Positions 1 to 7,246 of a stretch of 11,994 nucleotides of DNA are shown here, piece after piece (the stretch's first letter is position 1; each line of letters starts with the position of its first letter). The translations under genes were made by a program, and so were the position numbers. Source of the DNA: CAYPHA01 sp964410215 (GTDB lineage: Bacteria > Calditrichota > Calditrichia > Calditrichales > CAYPHA01); the NCBI GenBank assembly GCA_964410215.1, contig CAYPHA010000105.1, positions 1 through 11,994 on the forward strand, in the 5' to 3' direction. The notes under the pieces are model-generated. The model ran no database searches. It saw nothing but the letters and a program-made list of their open reading frames with translations, and was not told the DNA's origin.

Positions 1-1
1 G

Positions 2-529
2 TGGGCATCCAAAGATGCCCGGGTGTTGCGGCTGGAATCAAACAACGGGGCCGGACCGCATGCCCTTCTGGCGAACGTCGTTAATAATTTTCCGGAAGAC
101 TGGAACCGCCGGGAGGAAAATAAAGGCAGTATTGATTACACTTTCAGTTTCAGAGTCATGCCGGCATCTGCGGGACAGACGGATGCCGCTCGATTCGGAT
201 GGGAAGTGTGTACTCCCTGTCCTGTCCGGCATACCTGGTATCGAAAAGAACCGGCCATGGAATCATTCTGGCAGACGGATAATCCTTCGATTGTCCTTTT
301 AACCATGGAGGTATTGCCTGAAAACGAAGGGATCTGTATCTATTTGCTCAATATGGACAACAGAAAGGCACAGAAAGCGGAGATAAGCACGCCGTTTTTT
401 CTGGACAGGGAAATCCATTCCGTCAATCTGGCCGGAAGAGTCACGGAAAAGGTTGTGAAAAATAAACAAAAACTGATTTTGCATTTTGATCCCGGTGAAA
501 TTAAGAGTATTTTCTGTAAGAATCCGTAA
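2..529 (+). CDS. Probable GH38-type alpha-mannosidase, C-terminal end (5' truncated by window)
   Basis: The frame is open from base 2 to a TAA at 527-529, giving 175 residues with no start in view, so the gene begins upstream. The visible part looks like the C-terminal beta-sandwich region of GH38 alpha-mannosidases. It has a W-A-S-K-D segment, an F-S-F-R-V strand, then 'DNPSIVLLTMEVLPENEG' followed by 'IYLLNMDN', and ends in 'FDPGEIKSIF'. This matches the family pattern of a hydrophobic 'vvls..K..edg..lRlyN' strand and a closing 'l.pfEIkT' strand. GH38 enzymes release alpha-linked mannose using Zn2+. The catalytic domain is not in the window, so activity cannot be judged. The stop lies 40 bases before the next gene on the same strand, which suggests cotranscription. 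The family assignment comes from remembered motifs. A different glycosidase with a similar C-terminal sandwich is possible. Confidence 0.6.
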   Translation, partial: WASKDARVLRLESNNGAGPHALLANVVNNFPEDWNRREENKGSIDYTFSFRVMPASAGQTDAARFGWEVCTPCPVRHTWYRKEPAMESFWQTDNPSIVLLTMEVLPENEGICIYLLNMDNRKAQKAEISTPFFLDREIHSVNLAGRVTEKVVKNKQKLILHFDPGEIKSIFCKNP

Positions 530-557
530 AAAGTCTTCCGATCCTAACCAGTTTCAT

Positions 558-561
558 GGAG
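558..561 (+). promoter_or_regulatory. Ribosome binding site that sets the start at 570
   Basis: GGAG at 558-561 lies 8 bases before the ATG at 570. The frame is also open from an ATG at 486, but that start would lie inside the preceding gene. It would also put 28 mostly polar and basic residues before the hydrophobic signal sequence. The site at 558-561 therefore favours 570. Confidence 0.6.
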
Positions 562-569
562 AATGTGCA

Positions 570-1460
570 ATGAATATACACAGGATGACACAAAATGTTT
601 TCGCAATGTTTTTCGCTTTTATCCTTTTATTGTTCGGCTGTTTTACGATTCTGGATGTACAGCAACCGGCCGCGGTAAAACCGGGTGATCAGATCACCGT
701 GCAATTACTGGTGCGGACCGAGGCCGATCCGGACTGGGGGCTGATCAATGACGGACAGTATGGTATTCTCGGCATAATGATGCCGGATGACTGGACCGTT
801 ACTTCCGTAAGGTATGAACCGGTCAAGACGGGCACCGATACCAGTGATGTGGAGGGCCGTGTAATGGAATATCTCGATCCGGCCGACCCCGATAATGCAC
901 CGGGGGGCAAGGTGGACTACTGGACCGATTCGCTGGAATATCATTATCCGCCCCCGGATGACATGTGGTGGGAGGTCTATCAGGCGGTCGAAGAGGACTC
1001 CACGCAGATCGATACGGGATTCGTGAACGTATTCATTGAATTCACGGTCGGGCAGAGGGAAGGGACCTACGATATGGCCTATTTCACTTCCATGGCTACC
1101 CTGGACTGGGATTTCGAATGGCAGTATTCCTATTCGCCGGGTCACACGGTTACGGTCAGTGCCACGGCGATTGAACCGTCCAAAAACACCATACCCGGAG
1201 CATTTTCACTTTATCAGAATTATCCTAATCCGTTTAATCCGGAAACACGGATCCGCTATGAGCTGGAAAAACGTTCCCAGATACAGCTGACGCTTCATGA
1301 TATCAGCGGAAAAACCATTCGGGTGCTCTACGAAGGCGCGCAGTCGGCCGGGCAGCATCATTATCTGCTAAATGGCAGAGACCTGTCCAGCGGCGTGTAT
1401 TTCTACCGGCTTACGGATGGTGTGCATACGCTGACAAGGAAGCTGGTGATGGTGCAGTAG
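570..1460 (+). CDS. Surface lipoprotein paralogue 1 with C-terminal type IX secretion sorting domain
   Basis: The protein has 296 residues. Residues 1-24 form a signal peptide ending in L-F-G-C, so Cys24 is a likely lipidation site. Residues 25 to about 200 form a beta-rich domain shared with three other proteins here. Shared landmarks are 'QP...G' near its start, 'YGILGIMMPDDW', 'DYWTDSLEYHYPP', 'MWWEVYQ' and a final 'YFTSMATLDW'. Residues 217-224 are NYPNPFNP, and about 210-296 form a type A sorting / FlgD-Ig-like domain ending in 'SGVYFYRL...TRKLVMV'. This is the minimal architecture of the family, with nothing between the two domains. The N-terminal domain resembles, from memory, DUF4961 domains of Bacteroidota polysaccharide loci; that is unverified. 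A glycan-binding role is inferred only from the neighbours. Confidence 0.85.
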   Translation: MNIHRMTQNVFAMFFAFILLLFGCFTILDVQQPAAVKPGDQITVQLLVRTEADPDWGLINDGQYGILGIMMPDDWTVTSVRYEPVKTGTDTSDVEGRVMEYLDPADPDNAPGGKVDYWTDSLEYHYPPPDDMWWEVYQAVEEDSTQIDTGFVNVFIEFTVGQREGTYDMAYFTSMATLDWDFEWQYSYSPGHTVTVSATAIEPSKNTIPGAFSLYQNYPNPFNPETRIRYELEKRSQIQLTLHDISGKTIRVLYEGAQSAGQHHYLLNGRDLSSGVYFYRLTDGVHTLTRKLVMVQ

Positions 1461-1463
1461 GGA

Positions 1464-1510
1464 GAAATTAAGAAGTAGGAAGTAAGAATTAAGAAGTAAA
1501 AATTAAAAAT
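1464..1510 (+). repeat. Period-7 tandem array (consensus RGAAKTA)
   Basis: Seven-base units run without a gap: GAAATTA, AGAAGTA, GGAAGTA, AGAATTA, AGAAGTA, AAAATTA, then partial AAAAT. The array starts three bases after the TAG of the gene before and ends against the ribosome binding site of the gene after. It fills most of the 62-base spacer. It resembles the heptameric short tandem repeats known from filamentous cyanobacteria in form, not in sequence. Confidence 0.85.
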
Positions 1511-1518
1511 GGGGAGGG
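1511..1518 (+). promoter_or_regulatory. Strong ribosome binding site for the gene at 1523
   Basis: GGGGAGGG ends 4 bases before the ATG at 1523. It directly follows the heptamer array and differs from it in composition, so it looks like retained native leader sequence. It supports the choice of start. Confidence 0.65.
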
Positions 1519-1522
1519 TGTT

Positions 1523-2392
1523 ATGTTAAGACATTTTCAAAAAACCACGGGCTGGTTATTGATTGCCGGTATGGTTGTTATGTATGTGGCATGTTTTTCT
1601 ATTATTAGTGTGGATCAACCTGTCACTGCGGAGACTAATACAACAATCGATGTGACACTACAAGTAGGTACTGATCCAAATCCAATTTATGATGATGGTT
1701 ACCATTATGGTATAGTAGGATTTCTTATACCTTTGGATTGGAGTGTCAATGAAGTGCGCATTTCCGGTTCAGATCTAGAACCAAGTGATACAACTTTTAG
1801 CTTTCTTCATCCAGACAGTTCAGACAATGAACCTGATGGAAATGTCAATTTTTGGGAACCCGAGCTTAATAACCGATTTCCGCCTCCAATGGGTATGCAT
1901 TGGGTGGTTTATCAATCTGATGACTCGATTCGAACTATAGAACAGACTACTACCAGTGAATTGTCAGTGCAGTTCGTTACTGGTTCGTCTGAAGGGAATT
2001 TTAATATAGGATACTTTGTAACAAACGCAGCACTTGATTTTGATGAAGAAGAATACTATGACGTTAGTCTGGAAAACTCGATTACTGTGAGTGGTGCATC
2101 AGCTATTGATCATAAGCAGCCAGTACCAGATCAGTATCGGTTATCTCAAAACTATCCCAATCCCTTTAATCCGGTAACCCGTATTCGGTATGCGCTGCCG
2201 AAGGCTTCGGATGTGATTTTGACATTGCACGACATGCAGGGCAAGCAGCTCCGGATGCTTCATCAGGGGTATATGCCGGCGGGCGTTCATCAGCTGGAAG
2301 TCAATGCCGCAGATCTGGCTTCCGGCGTGTATCTCTATAAAATGACAGCCGGGAATTTTATTTCGGCACGGAAGCTGATGGTGGTTAAGTAA
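1523..2392 (+). CDS. Surface lipoprotein paralogue 2 with C-terminal type IX secretion sorting domain
   Basis: The protein has 289 residues. The signal peptide ends in Y-V-A-C (Cys24). This is a weak lipobox, but it aligns with the Cys of the paralogues and is followed by the same C-F-S/T pattern. The family N-terminal domain covers about residues 25-195 with 'HYGIVGFLIPLDW', 'FLHPDSSDNEPDG', 'RFPPPMGMHWVVYQ' and 'IGYFVTNAALDF'. NYPNPFNP is at 210-217, and the sorting domain covers about 203-289, ending 'SGVYLYKM...ARKLMVVK'. The stop TAA is part of a heptamer array. Base composition is odd. Three 60-base blocks counted in the N-terminal part (1621, 1681, 1801) hold 42, 32 and 40 percent G+C, while two blocks in the sorting domain (2221, 2281) hold 58 and 53 percent. 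The gene therefore looks mosaic. Function is unknown; surface glycan binding is inferred from context. Confidence 0.85.
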   Translation: MLRHFQKTTGWLLIAGMVVMYVACFSIISVDQPVTAETNTTIDVTLQVGTDPNPIYDDGYHYGIVGFLIPLDWSVNEVRISGSDLEPSDTTFSFLHPDSSDNEPDGNVNFWEPELNNRFPPPMGMHWVVYQSDDSIRTIEQTTTSELSVQFVTGSSEGNFNIGYFVTNAALDFDEEEYYDVSLENSITVSGASAIDHKQPVPDQYRLSQNYPNPFNPVTRIRYALPKASDVILTLHDMQGKQLRMLHQGYMPAGVHQLEVNAADLASGVYLYKMTAGNFISARKLMVVK

Positions 2393-2419
2393 GAAGTAGA
2401 AAATAGGAAGTAGGAGTTG
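2385..2419 (+). repeat. Period-7 tandem array overlapping a stop codon and supplying an RBS
   Basis: The units are TTAAGTA, AGAAGTA, GAAAATA, GGAAGTA and GGAGTTG. The first unit lies in the last codons of the gene before, and its TAA stop (2390-2392) spans units one and two. The last units contain AGGAG, which serves the next gene. The consensus is the same as at 1464-1510, so both arrays belong to one family. Confidence 0.8.
2412..2416 (+). promoter_or_regulatory. Ribosome binding site formed by the repeat array
   Basis: AGGAG sits 5 bases before the ATG at 2422. It arises from the junction of two heptamer units (…GTA + GGAG…), so the repeat itself seems to provide the translation start signal of the third paralogue. 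Confidence 0.6.
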
Positions 2420-2421
2420 TT

Positions 2422-3873
2422 ATGCACAAGAAAACCCTGGTTAGCTGGTCAATCGCTTTTATCCTTTTCCTGGCACTGGCCGGCTGTTTCACCTTCGAAC
2501 GCATTCTGCAGCCGGAGTCAGTCATGACGGGTGATTCCTTTACCACGCAGGCCACGGTCAAGGTGTTTGGTGATCCTTTCTGGCAACTGGATAAAAGCCC
2601 CCACTATGCCATCATCGGCGTGCTGATCCCGGATGATTTTACCGTCGATTCTGTTTATTATTTCCCGGGCGATCCGGGTGATATCGGTCCGAATACCTGT
2701 GCCTTTCTTCATCCGGATAGTTCCGACGGGGAACCCGATGGCCAACAGAATTACTGGACCGATTCGCTGAGCTACCATTATCCGCCGGCAGAAGGCATGC
2801 ACTGGGAGGTCTATCAGTCGCTGACCAAAGATTCGACATCGATCGATACGAGTTTTGTCGAACTGTTTATTGAAATGACGGCAGGCATCGATACCGGTTC
2901 CTACCATATCGGTTATTTTGTCAGCAATGCCGCCCTGGATTTCAGCGATCCCAACTGGTCGGAAGCCAGCCTCGACAATCCCGTTCAGGTGGTCGCCAAC
3001 CAGCCTCCGCTGCTTATGATCGAGTATGTTTTGCATATGTATGAAGATGGGGACCTTTATTTTCCTATCAGTGAATTGTACCCCTACGTGGAAGATGAGG
3101 ATCCCGACTCATTGCTGGTTATTGATGTGAAGAGCACGGATTATATTCAGGTTACCCATTTGGGAGACACCCTTTTGTTCCGCGGAGCGGAAAACTGGTT
3201 TGGTTATGATACGCTGGATGTCATCGTAAGCGATACAAAGGGACTCCGTGATACGTCAGCCCTGGTGGTTGAGGTGGAGCCCATCAATGACCTCCCCGTA
3301 TTCGATCTGCCCGATATGATATCCTTTAAGAATGACAGCTCCGCCACACTGGATATGTGGGATATAGTGGAAGACGTGGAAACGCCGGATGCAGAGCTGC
3401 AGTTTATTTTTGATTCCGACACGAGCGCCCTTCTCTGGGATTTTAGCGAGGAGACGGGAATTGTAACGCTTACGGCACCGGGATATTCGGGGACATGCTG
3501 GCTCTATATAACGGCACAGGAGCCCTTTCGGGACGGTGCGGAAGATTCGGTCCGGATTACAGTCGAAGACGCCACCGGGATCCGGATGCAATCTGACCAA
3601 TTGATCCCGGATTCGTATGTTGTATTTCAAAATTATCCCAATCCGTTTAACCCGGTTACAAAAATACAATTCGGGCTAGCAGACGCAGGAACCGTGACCC
3701 TTGAAATATTTAACACCATCGGGCAACGCGTTCGTAAGCAAAATCTGGGATACAAGCAGGCAGGTTTTCACAAGGTTCAGATTGCTGGCGATGGTCTGGT
3801 CAGCGGGGTGTATTACTATAAAATTCAGGTCAACGATTTTGTGAGTGTGCGGAAGATGCTCATTATCAGGTAG
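2422..3873 (+). CDS. Surface lipoprotein paralogue 3 with two cadherin-like modules and sorting domain
   Basis: The protein has 483 residues. The signal peptide carries a textbook lipobox L-A-G-C (Cys22). The family domain covers about 23-193, with 'YAIIGVLIPDDF', 'FLHPDSSDGEPDG', 'NYWTDSLSYHYPP', 'GMHWEVYQS' and 'IGYFVSNAALDFSD'. Residues 194-290 and about 291-385 are two Ig/cadherin-like repeats, recognised by 'QPPLL', 'EDEDPDS', 'LDVIVSD' and the linker 'INDLPVF' (288-294), typical of bacterial tandem cadherin-like domains. NYPNPFNP is at 404-411, and the sorting domain covers about 397-483. The cadherin-like part sits exactly between the two domains that are adjacent in the shorter paralogues. 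Such modules usually act as spacers or Ca2+-dependent adhesion units, which may hold the family domain away from the cell. The stop TAG overlaps the first base of a period-9 array. Confidence 0.87.
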   Translation: MHKKTLVSWSIAFILFLALAGCFTFERILQPESVMTGDSFTTQATVKVFGDPFWQLDKSPHYAIIGVLIPDDFTVDSVYYFPGDPGDIGPNTCAFLHPDSSDGEPDGQQNYWTDSLSYHYPPAEGMHWEVYQSLTKDSTSIDTSFVELFIEMTAGIDTGSYHIGYFVSNAALDFSDPNWSEASLDNPVQVVANQPPLLMIEYVLHMYEDGDLYFPISELYPYVEDEDPDSLLVIDVKSTDYIQVTHLGDTLLFRGAENWFGYDTLDVIVSDTKGLRDTSALVVEVEPINDLPVFDLPDMISFKNDSSATLDMWDIVEDVETPDAELQFIFDSDTSALLWDFSEETGIVTLTAPGYSGTCWLYITAQEPFRDGAEDSVRITVEDATGIRMQSDQLIPDSYVVFQNYPNPFNPVTKIQFGLADAGTVTLEIFNTIGQRVRKQNLGYKQAGFHKVQIAGDGLVSGVYYYKIQVNDFVSVRKMLIIR

Positions 3874-3950
3874 ATCACGGATGGCACAGAGATCGCGGAT
3901 GACACGGATATTGATCACGGATTGAACGGATTAAACGGATTACACGGATG
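3873..3950 (+). repeat. Period-9 tandem array (core CACGGAT)
   Basis: CACGGAT or one-to-two-base variants begin at 3876, 3885 (degenerate CACAGAG), 3894, 3903, 3916, 3925, 3934 and 3943. The steps are 9, 9, 9, 13, 9, 9 and 9, so one unit carries a 4-base insertion. The array starts on the last base of a TAG stop codon. GATTACACGGAT-like arrays are a recurring intergenic feature in several FCB and related genomes, by memory. Confidence 0.85.
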
Positions 3951-3989
3951 GATAATGTAAGAAAGTGAAATTATTTGTAGTTCAGTGTA

Positions 3990-4018
3990 CTTCGTGTCTC
4001 CTTCGCGTGCTTCGTGTA
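3990..4018 (+). repeat. TTCGTGT-type short repeat cluster
   Basis: TTCGTGT at 3991, TTCGCGT at 4002 and TTCGTGT at 4011 are separated by CT-rich linkers, with steps of 11 and 9. It lies just upstream of the AAAGGA ribosome binding site (4021-4026) of the next gene. It is a different word family from the CACGGAT array about 40 bases to its left, so this 158-base spacer hosts two families. Confidence 0.65.
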
Positions 4019-4031
4019 ATAAAGGAATACT

Positions 4032-5111
4032 ATGAAAATACTATCAGTCAAAGCAGCCCGTGATCTGGGCCCCCAATTTGTCAACAATACACACAACATG
4101 GTCGGACAGGACGGTGCCTATTCCATTCCGCTGAAGGAAGGAACGTTATGGTTCTTCGGGGATACCCTGATCGGTAAACGTATTCCGGGAAAGAGCCTCT
4201 GGTACCTGGGTGATGTTCCCGTCGGTGCAGCCGATATGAGCGGTAAAGGATCCATCAGCAAGATGATCAACAATACCGGACTCATTCTGCACGATACAAC
4301 CGGCCGGGATGGACTGCGCCAATTTGAGTATATCCTCGATGAAAAGGGAGAACTGAAAAACCTCATTCCACTTCTGGCGGACGAAGATCATGATGAAATC
4401 CGCATCTGGTGCCTGCATGGTGTGGAACTGGGAGAAAAACTCTACCTTTATTTCATTAAAGTACGCATGCTGGAAAAATCGGAATATATCCTGCCTGTGG
4501 AATTCGAAATTATCGGGTCCGGTCTGGCTGTAGGTGATAGCAGGACCTGGGATTTCAGGCGAATCTTTCATAAGCACAGTGATATCTGGTGGCAGGTCGA
4601 TCAGCCTCATTTCGCATCAACCGTTTTGCCTGCAGATGGCTGGATCTATTGTTATGGGGTGGTTCAGGATGAAGATGATATTCAGCAATGTCACCTGGCC
4701 AGGGTAAAACCGGAAAAAATCGAGGATTACACCGCCTACGAATACTACACGGGCCCGCCACTGGTATGGTCTTCCGATGTCGATGCCGCCATTCCTGTTT
4801 TTGATGGGATGCCTAATGAACTGTCCGTTACCTGGAATGCCCATCTCGGTTGTTTCCTGGCCGTGCATTCCCTGGCCCTTACCGGGGATCTTGTCGGACG
4901 GACATCCCCGACACCCTGGGGACCCTGGAGCGATCCGGTGACCCTCTGGACCGTGGAGGCAAAGCGGGAAATAGAGGTTCCCTATCCGGTTCTGATTTAC
5001 GCCGGAAAAGAGCATCCGGAACTGTCAGAAAAAAATGGTAAGATTATTTATCTGACTTATATCGAGTTTGAAGAATATTACCCCCACCTTGTCGAAATTG
5101 AACTAACCTGA
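4032..5111 (+). CDS. Cytosolic DUF4185/GH183-like five-bladed beta-propeller glycosidase
   Basis: The protein has 359 residues with no signal peptide, so it is probably cytosolic. The start is preceded by AAAGGA at 4021-4026. The first blade reads 'GQDGAYSIPL' (Asp27) and 'LWFFGDTLIGKR' (Asp44), followed by 'SKMINNTGLIL'. This is the signature block of DUF4185 proteins. Members of DUF4185 have been shown to be endo-D-arabinanases (family GH183) that use aspartates. Later blades show 'DIWWQVDQPHFAS', 'WIYCYGVVQDEDD', 'SPTPWGPWSDP' and a closing 'YPVLIYAGKEHPELS', the last typical of five-bladed glycosidase propellers. The length suits a stand-alone propeller. The best guess is hydrolysis of a furanose-rich oligosaccharide, but DUF4185 is broad and substrate cannot be read from sequence. 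The next gene starts 35 bases later, indicating an operon. A homologous domain is fused in the protein at 8673-10592. Confidence 0.75.
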   Translation: MKILSVKAARDLGPQFVNNTHNMVGQDGAYSIPLKEGTLWFFGDTLIGKRIPGKSLWYLGDVPVGAADMSGKGSISKMINNTGLILHDTTGRDGLRQFEYILDEKGELKNLIPLLADEDHDEIRIWCLHGVELGEKLYLYFIKVRMLEKSEYILPVEFEIIGSGLAVGDSRTWDFRRIFHKHSDIWWQVDQPHFASTVLPADGWIYCYGVVQDEDDIQQCHLARVKPEKIEDYTAYEYYTGPPLVWSSDVDAAIPVFDGMPNELSVTWNAHLGCFLAVHSLALTGDLVGRTSPTPWGPWSDPVTLWTVEAKREIEVPYPVLIYAGKEHPELSEKNGKIIYLTYIEFEEYYPHLVEIELT

Positions 5112-5146
5112 GAAACGCCAACTGAACCGTAAGGAGCCTGATCTGC

Positions 5147-7219
5147 ATGATACCTGATGTCGAATTTCTGAAAAGTTCGCCCATGACGCATAAATACGGT
5201 GACCTGTTTAGTCCGCCTGCAGCCGTCAATACGCTGGGTGGTGTACAGGCGGCCCTGGATCTCACCGGTATTTTCAACCTGAACTTTCCTCCTTTTGCCA
5301 TGTCCGAAAACCATACGGCGGACCTTTTCCTGAACCACCGCTATTTCAAGGCGACCGGGCAGCCCGTAACCTTTACCTGGTATCCGGACCGCGTCATCCG
5401 GGAAGCTTCCTGGCAGGAATTATACCTGAGGTCGACCACCGCGCTGGTGACCGGTGAAAGGGCTCTGATTCTCGCACTAGAAATTGAAAACCGGAGTGGG
5501 CATGAACGGGAGATTCACGTACGCTTTGGTTTGCAGGGTGCCATTACACATGCTGTGAAAAACTGGAGTGAACCTTCACCGCCTTTTGAAAAAGATAACC
5601 GGGTTGAGATCATTAAGGACCGCAAAGCGATCATGTATGAAGCCCGGCATTCCAGAGCCGTGCAGGTTCAGGGTGGCGTCCCTGTGGCCGATGCGATTGT
5701 TTCGGAAGGGTTGGAATATAACCTGAAACTGGCACCCGGACAAAAGCGGACGGTTCATGTCATCATCGCAATTGCAGCCGGTAAATCCGAAGCCCTCGCG
5801 TTGTACGACCGTATTGCTGCGGCGCCGGCTGCAGAACTGGAAAAGACAAAAACATACTGGAATGATGAACTGAAAGCGGTCTTCACACCCGGTAATGACC
5901 GGTTTTCCGGTTCTCTTCCCGAGCTTCATACAAAAGAAGAGGACATTCTCAAACTCTATACACTCGGTGCACTGGGCGTCGTTTACTTCAAACGGGATAT
6001 TCCTGAATCGGTTTATGGCAGAGCGTATGAGACATTACTGCCGAGATACTGGCAAACCGTGACCTTTATCTGGGACTACGCCCTCAGTTCGTTTGTTCAT
6101 GCGCTCCTCGATCCGAAAGTAATGAAGAAATATATCGAAACATGGATGCATCTGGATATTCATAAACATTTCGGTACCGAATACCTGACCGGCGGACCGG
6201 TCGGATACTGGTATTCGGCCAATGATTTCAACATGATGACGCTGATCAATGATTACGTGCGCTGGACCGGTGATTTGGAGTGGCTGGAGAAAGATGTCAG
6301 GGATGTACATACCGGAGCCTCAAAACGTGTGATCGACTATATTGAACAGTATGCAACGGGCTGGCACACGTTCAAGTCATCCAGCGGTCTGGCGGATTAT
6401 GGTGAAATCGACAATCTTCTGGAATGTGTTTCGACATATATCCATGAAGTCGCCAGCCTCAATGCGGCCAATGTATTTAACATGCGCACAGCGGCCGATA
6501 TATTGGATCGTGCCGGTTATACCGGTAAAGGAAAGATGCTCAGAGGTCAGTCCGGTGAACTGCTCAGGGAGGTAAAAAAATTATATGCGGAAGGCAGGGG
6601 GTACTGGTATACACGTTTTCCTGATGGCAGCATGGTCGATGTGCGTCATTGCTATGATTTCTTTACCATTCTGAATACAATAGGTGATGATCTTTCCGAA
6701 AAACAGAAGCATGAGATGATCGCCTTTTTTCAGAAGGAATTTCAGACTGAAACGTGGATGCGGGCACTCGCGCCCAGTGACAACAATGCCATGTTCAGTG
6801 TGCGTCCGGACCACCAGTGGAATGGTGCCTATCCGGCCTGGCCTGCCCATTCTCTGAAGGCCCTGTTTAAGGCTGGTCAGACGGATCTGGCTTATACGTG
6901 GATGAAAGGGCTGGCAAAGAGCTTTAACCAGGGCCCCCTCGGACAGGGGCATTTTGTGGAGGATGTCTATGATCCGGAGGCCGGCGGTGCCTTGAAAGCG
7001 CCGTCGGAAATGCCTTATATCACAGACTGGGCCTGCAGTGGCGGGGGCAGCTGGGTCAGCGTGATTCTTGAATCATTATTTGGAATTCGGGTTCAGCCGG
7101 GTGGTGATATCTCAGCACACCCCCAGTTCGGCCCGTTCGATCCAAAAGCCGAACTCACGAATCTGATGTTTCAGGATAACCTGTATAAGGTGACAAAGCA
7201 GGGGATAACGAAAGGTTGA
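5147..7219 (+). CDS. Cytosolic (alpha/alpha)6 six-hairpin glycosidase-like protein, family unassigned
   Basis: The protein has 690 residues with no signal peptide. The start follows AAGGAG at 5131-5136. Residues 1 to about 235 look like an all-beta domain, with alternating strands such as 'LILALEIENRSGHEREIHVRF'. The helical remainder (about 260-665) has six-hairpin traits: 'QTVTFIWDYALSSF' with Trp309-Asp310, 'SANDFNMMTLINDYVRWTGD', 'LADYGEIDNLLECVS' with Asp417, Glu420 and Glu426, and 'DHQWNGAYPAWPAHSL' beginning at Asp555. The W-D motif early in the barrel and the aromatic W-x-G-x-x-x-x-W motif late in it recall inverting families such as GH63, GH37, GH78 and GH15. I cannot place it in one of them. 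Candidate acid and base residues are Asp310, Glu420 or Glu426, and Asp555. It probably works in the cytosol on oligosaccharides together with its neighbours, with gaps of 35 bases upstream and 27 downstream. Confidence 0.7.
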   Translation: MIPDVEFLKSSPMTHKYGDLFSPPAAVNTLGGVQAALDLTGIFNLNFPPFAMSENHTADLFLNHRYFKATGQPVTFTWYPDRVIREASWQELYLRSTTALVTGERALILALEIENRSGHEREIHVRFGLQGAITHAVKNWSEPSPPFEKDNRVEIIKDRKAIMYEARHSRAVQVQGGVPVADAIVSEGLEYNLKLAPGQKRTVHVIIAIAAGKSEALALYDRIAAAPAAELEKTKTYWNDELKAVFTPGNDRFSGSLPELHTKEEDILKLYTLGALGVVYFKRDIPESVYGRAYETLLPRYWQTVTFIWDYALSSFVHALLDPKVMKKYIETWMHLDIHKHFGTEYLTGGPVGYWYSANDFNMMTLINDYVRWTGDLEWLEKDVRDVHTGASKRVIDYIEQYATGWHTFKSSSGLADYGEIDNLLECVSTYIHEVASLNAANVFNMRTAADILDRAGYTGKGKMLRGQSGELLREVKKLYAEGRGYWYTRFPDGSMVDVRHCYDFFTILNTIGDDLSEKQKHEMIAFFQKEFQTETWMRALAPSDNNAMFSVRPDHQWNGAYPAWPAHSLKALFKAGQTDLAYTWMKGLAKSFNQGPLGQGHFVEDVYDPEAGGALKAPSEMPYITDWACSGGGSWVSVILESLFGIRVQPGGDISAHPQFGPFDPKAELTNLMFQDNLYKVTKQGITKG

Positions 7220-7246
7220 TCGGATTATTTACAGGGGCGTTATCGT

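Noticed and set aside
486..569. Earlier in-frame start (ATG 486) for the first lipoprotein gene
   Set aside because: It would overlap the preceding gene by 44 bases and add a polar, basic stretch before the signal peptide. The ATG at 570 has GGAG at the right distance and matches the paralogues' N-termini.
705..1145. Long open frame on the minus strand inside the first lipoprotein gene (and similar ones at 2518-3036, 4146-4610 and 7541-8140)
   Set aside because: They are antisense to well-supported genes, show no recognisable domains and lack convincing ribosome binding sites. They are by-products of codon bias on the plus strand.
1464..1510. CRISPR array
   Set aside because: Units are only 7 bases, contiguous and without spacers. 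The same holds for the other arrays in the window.
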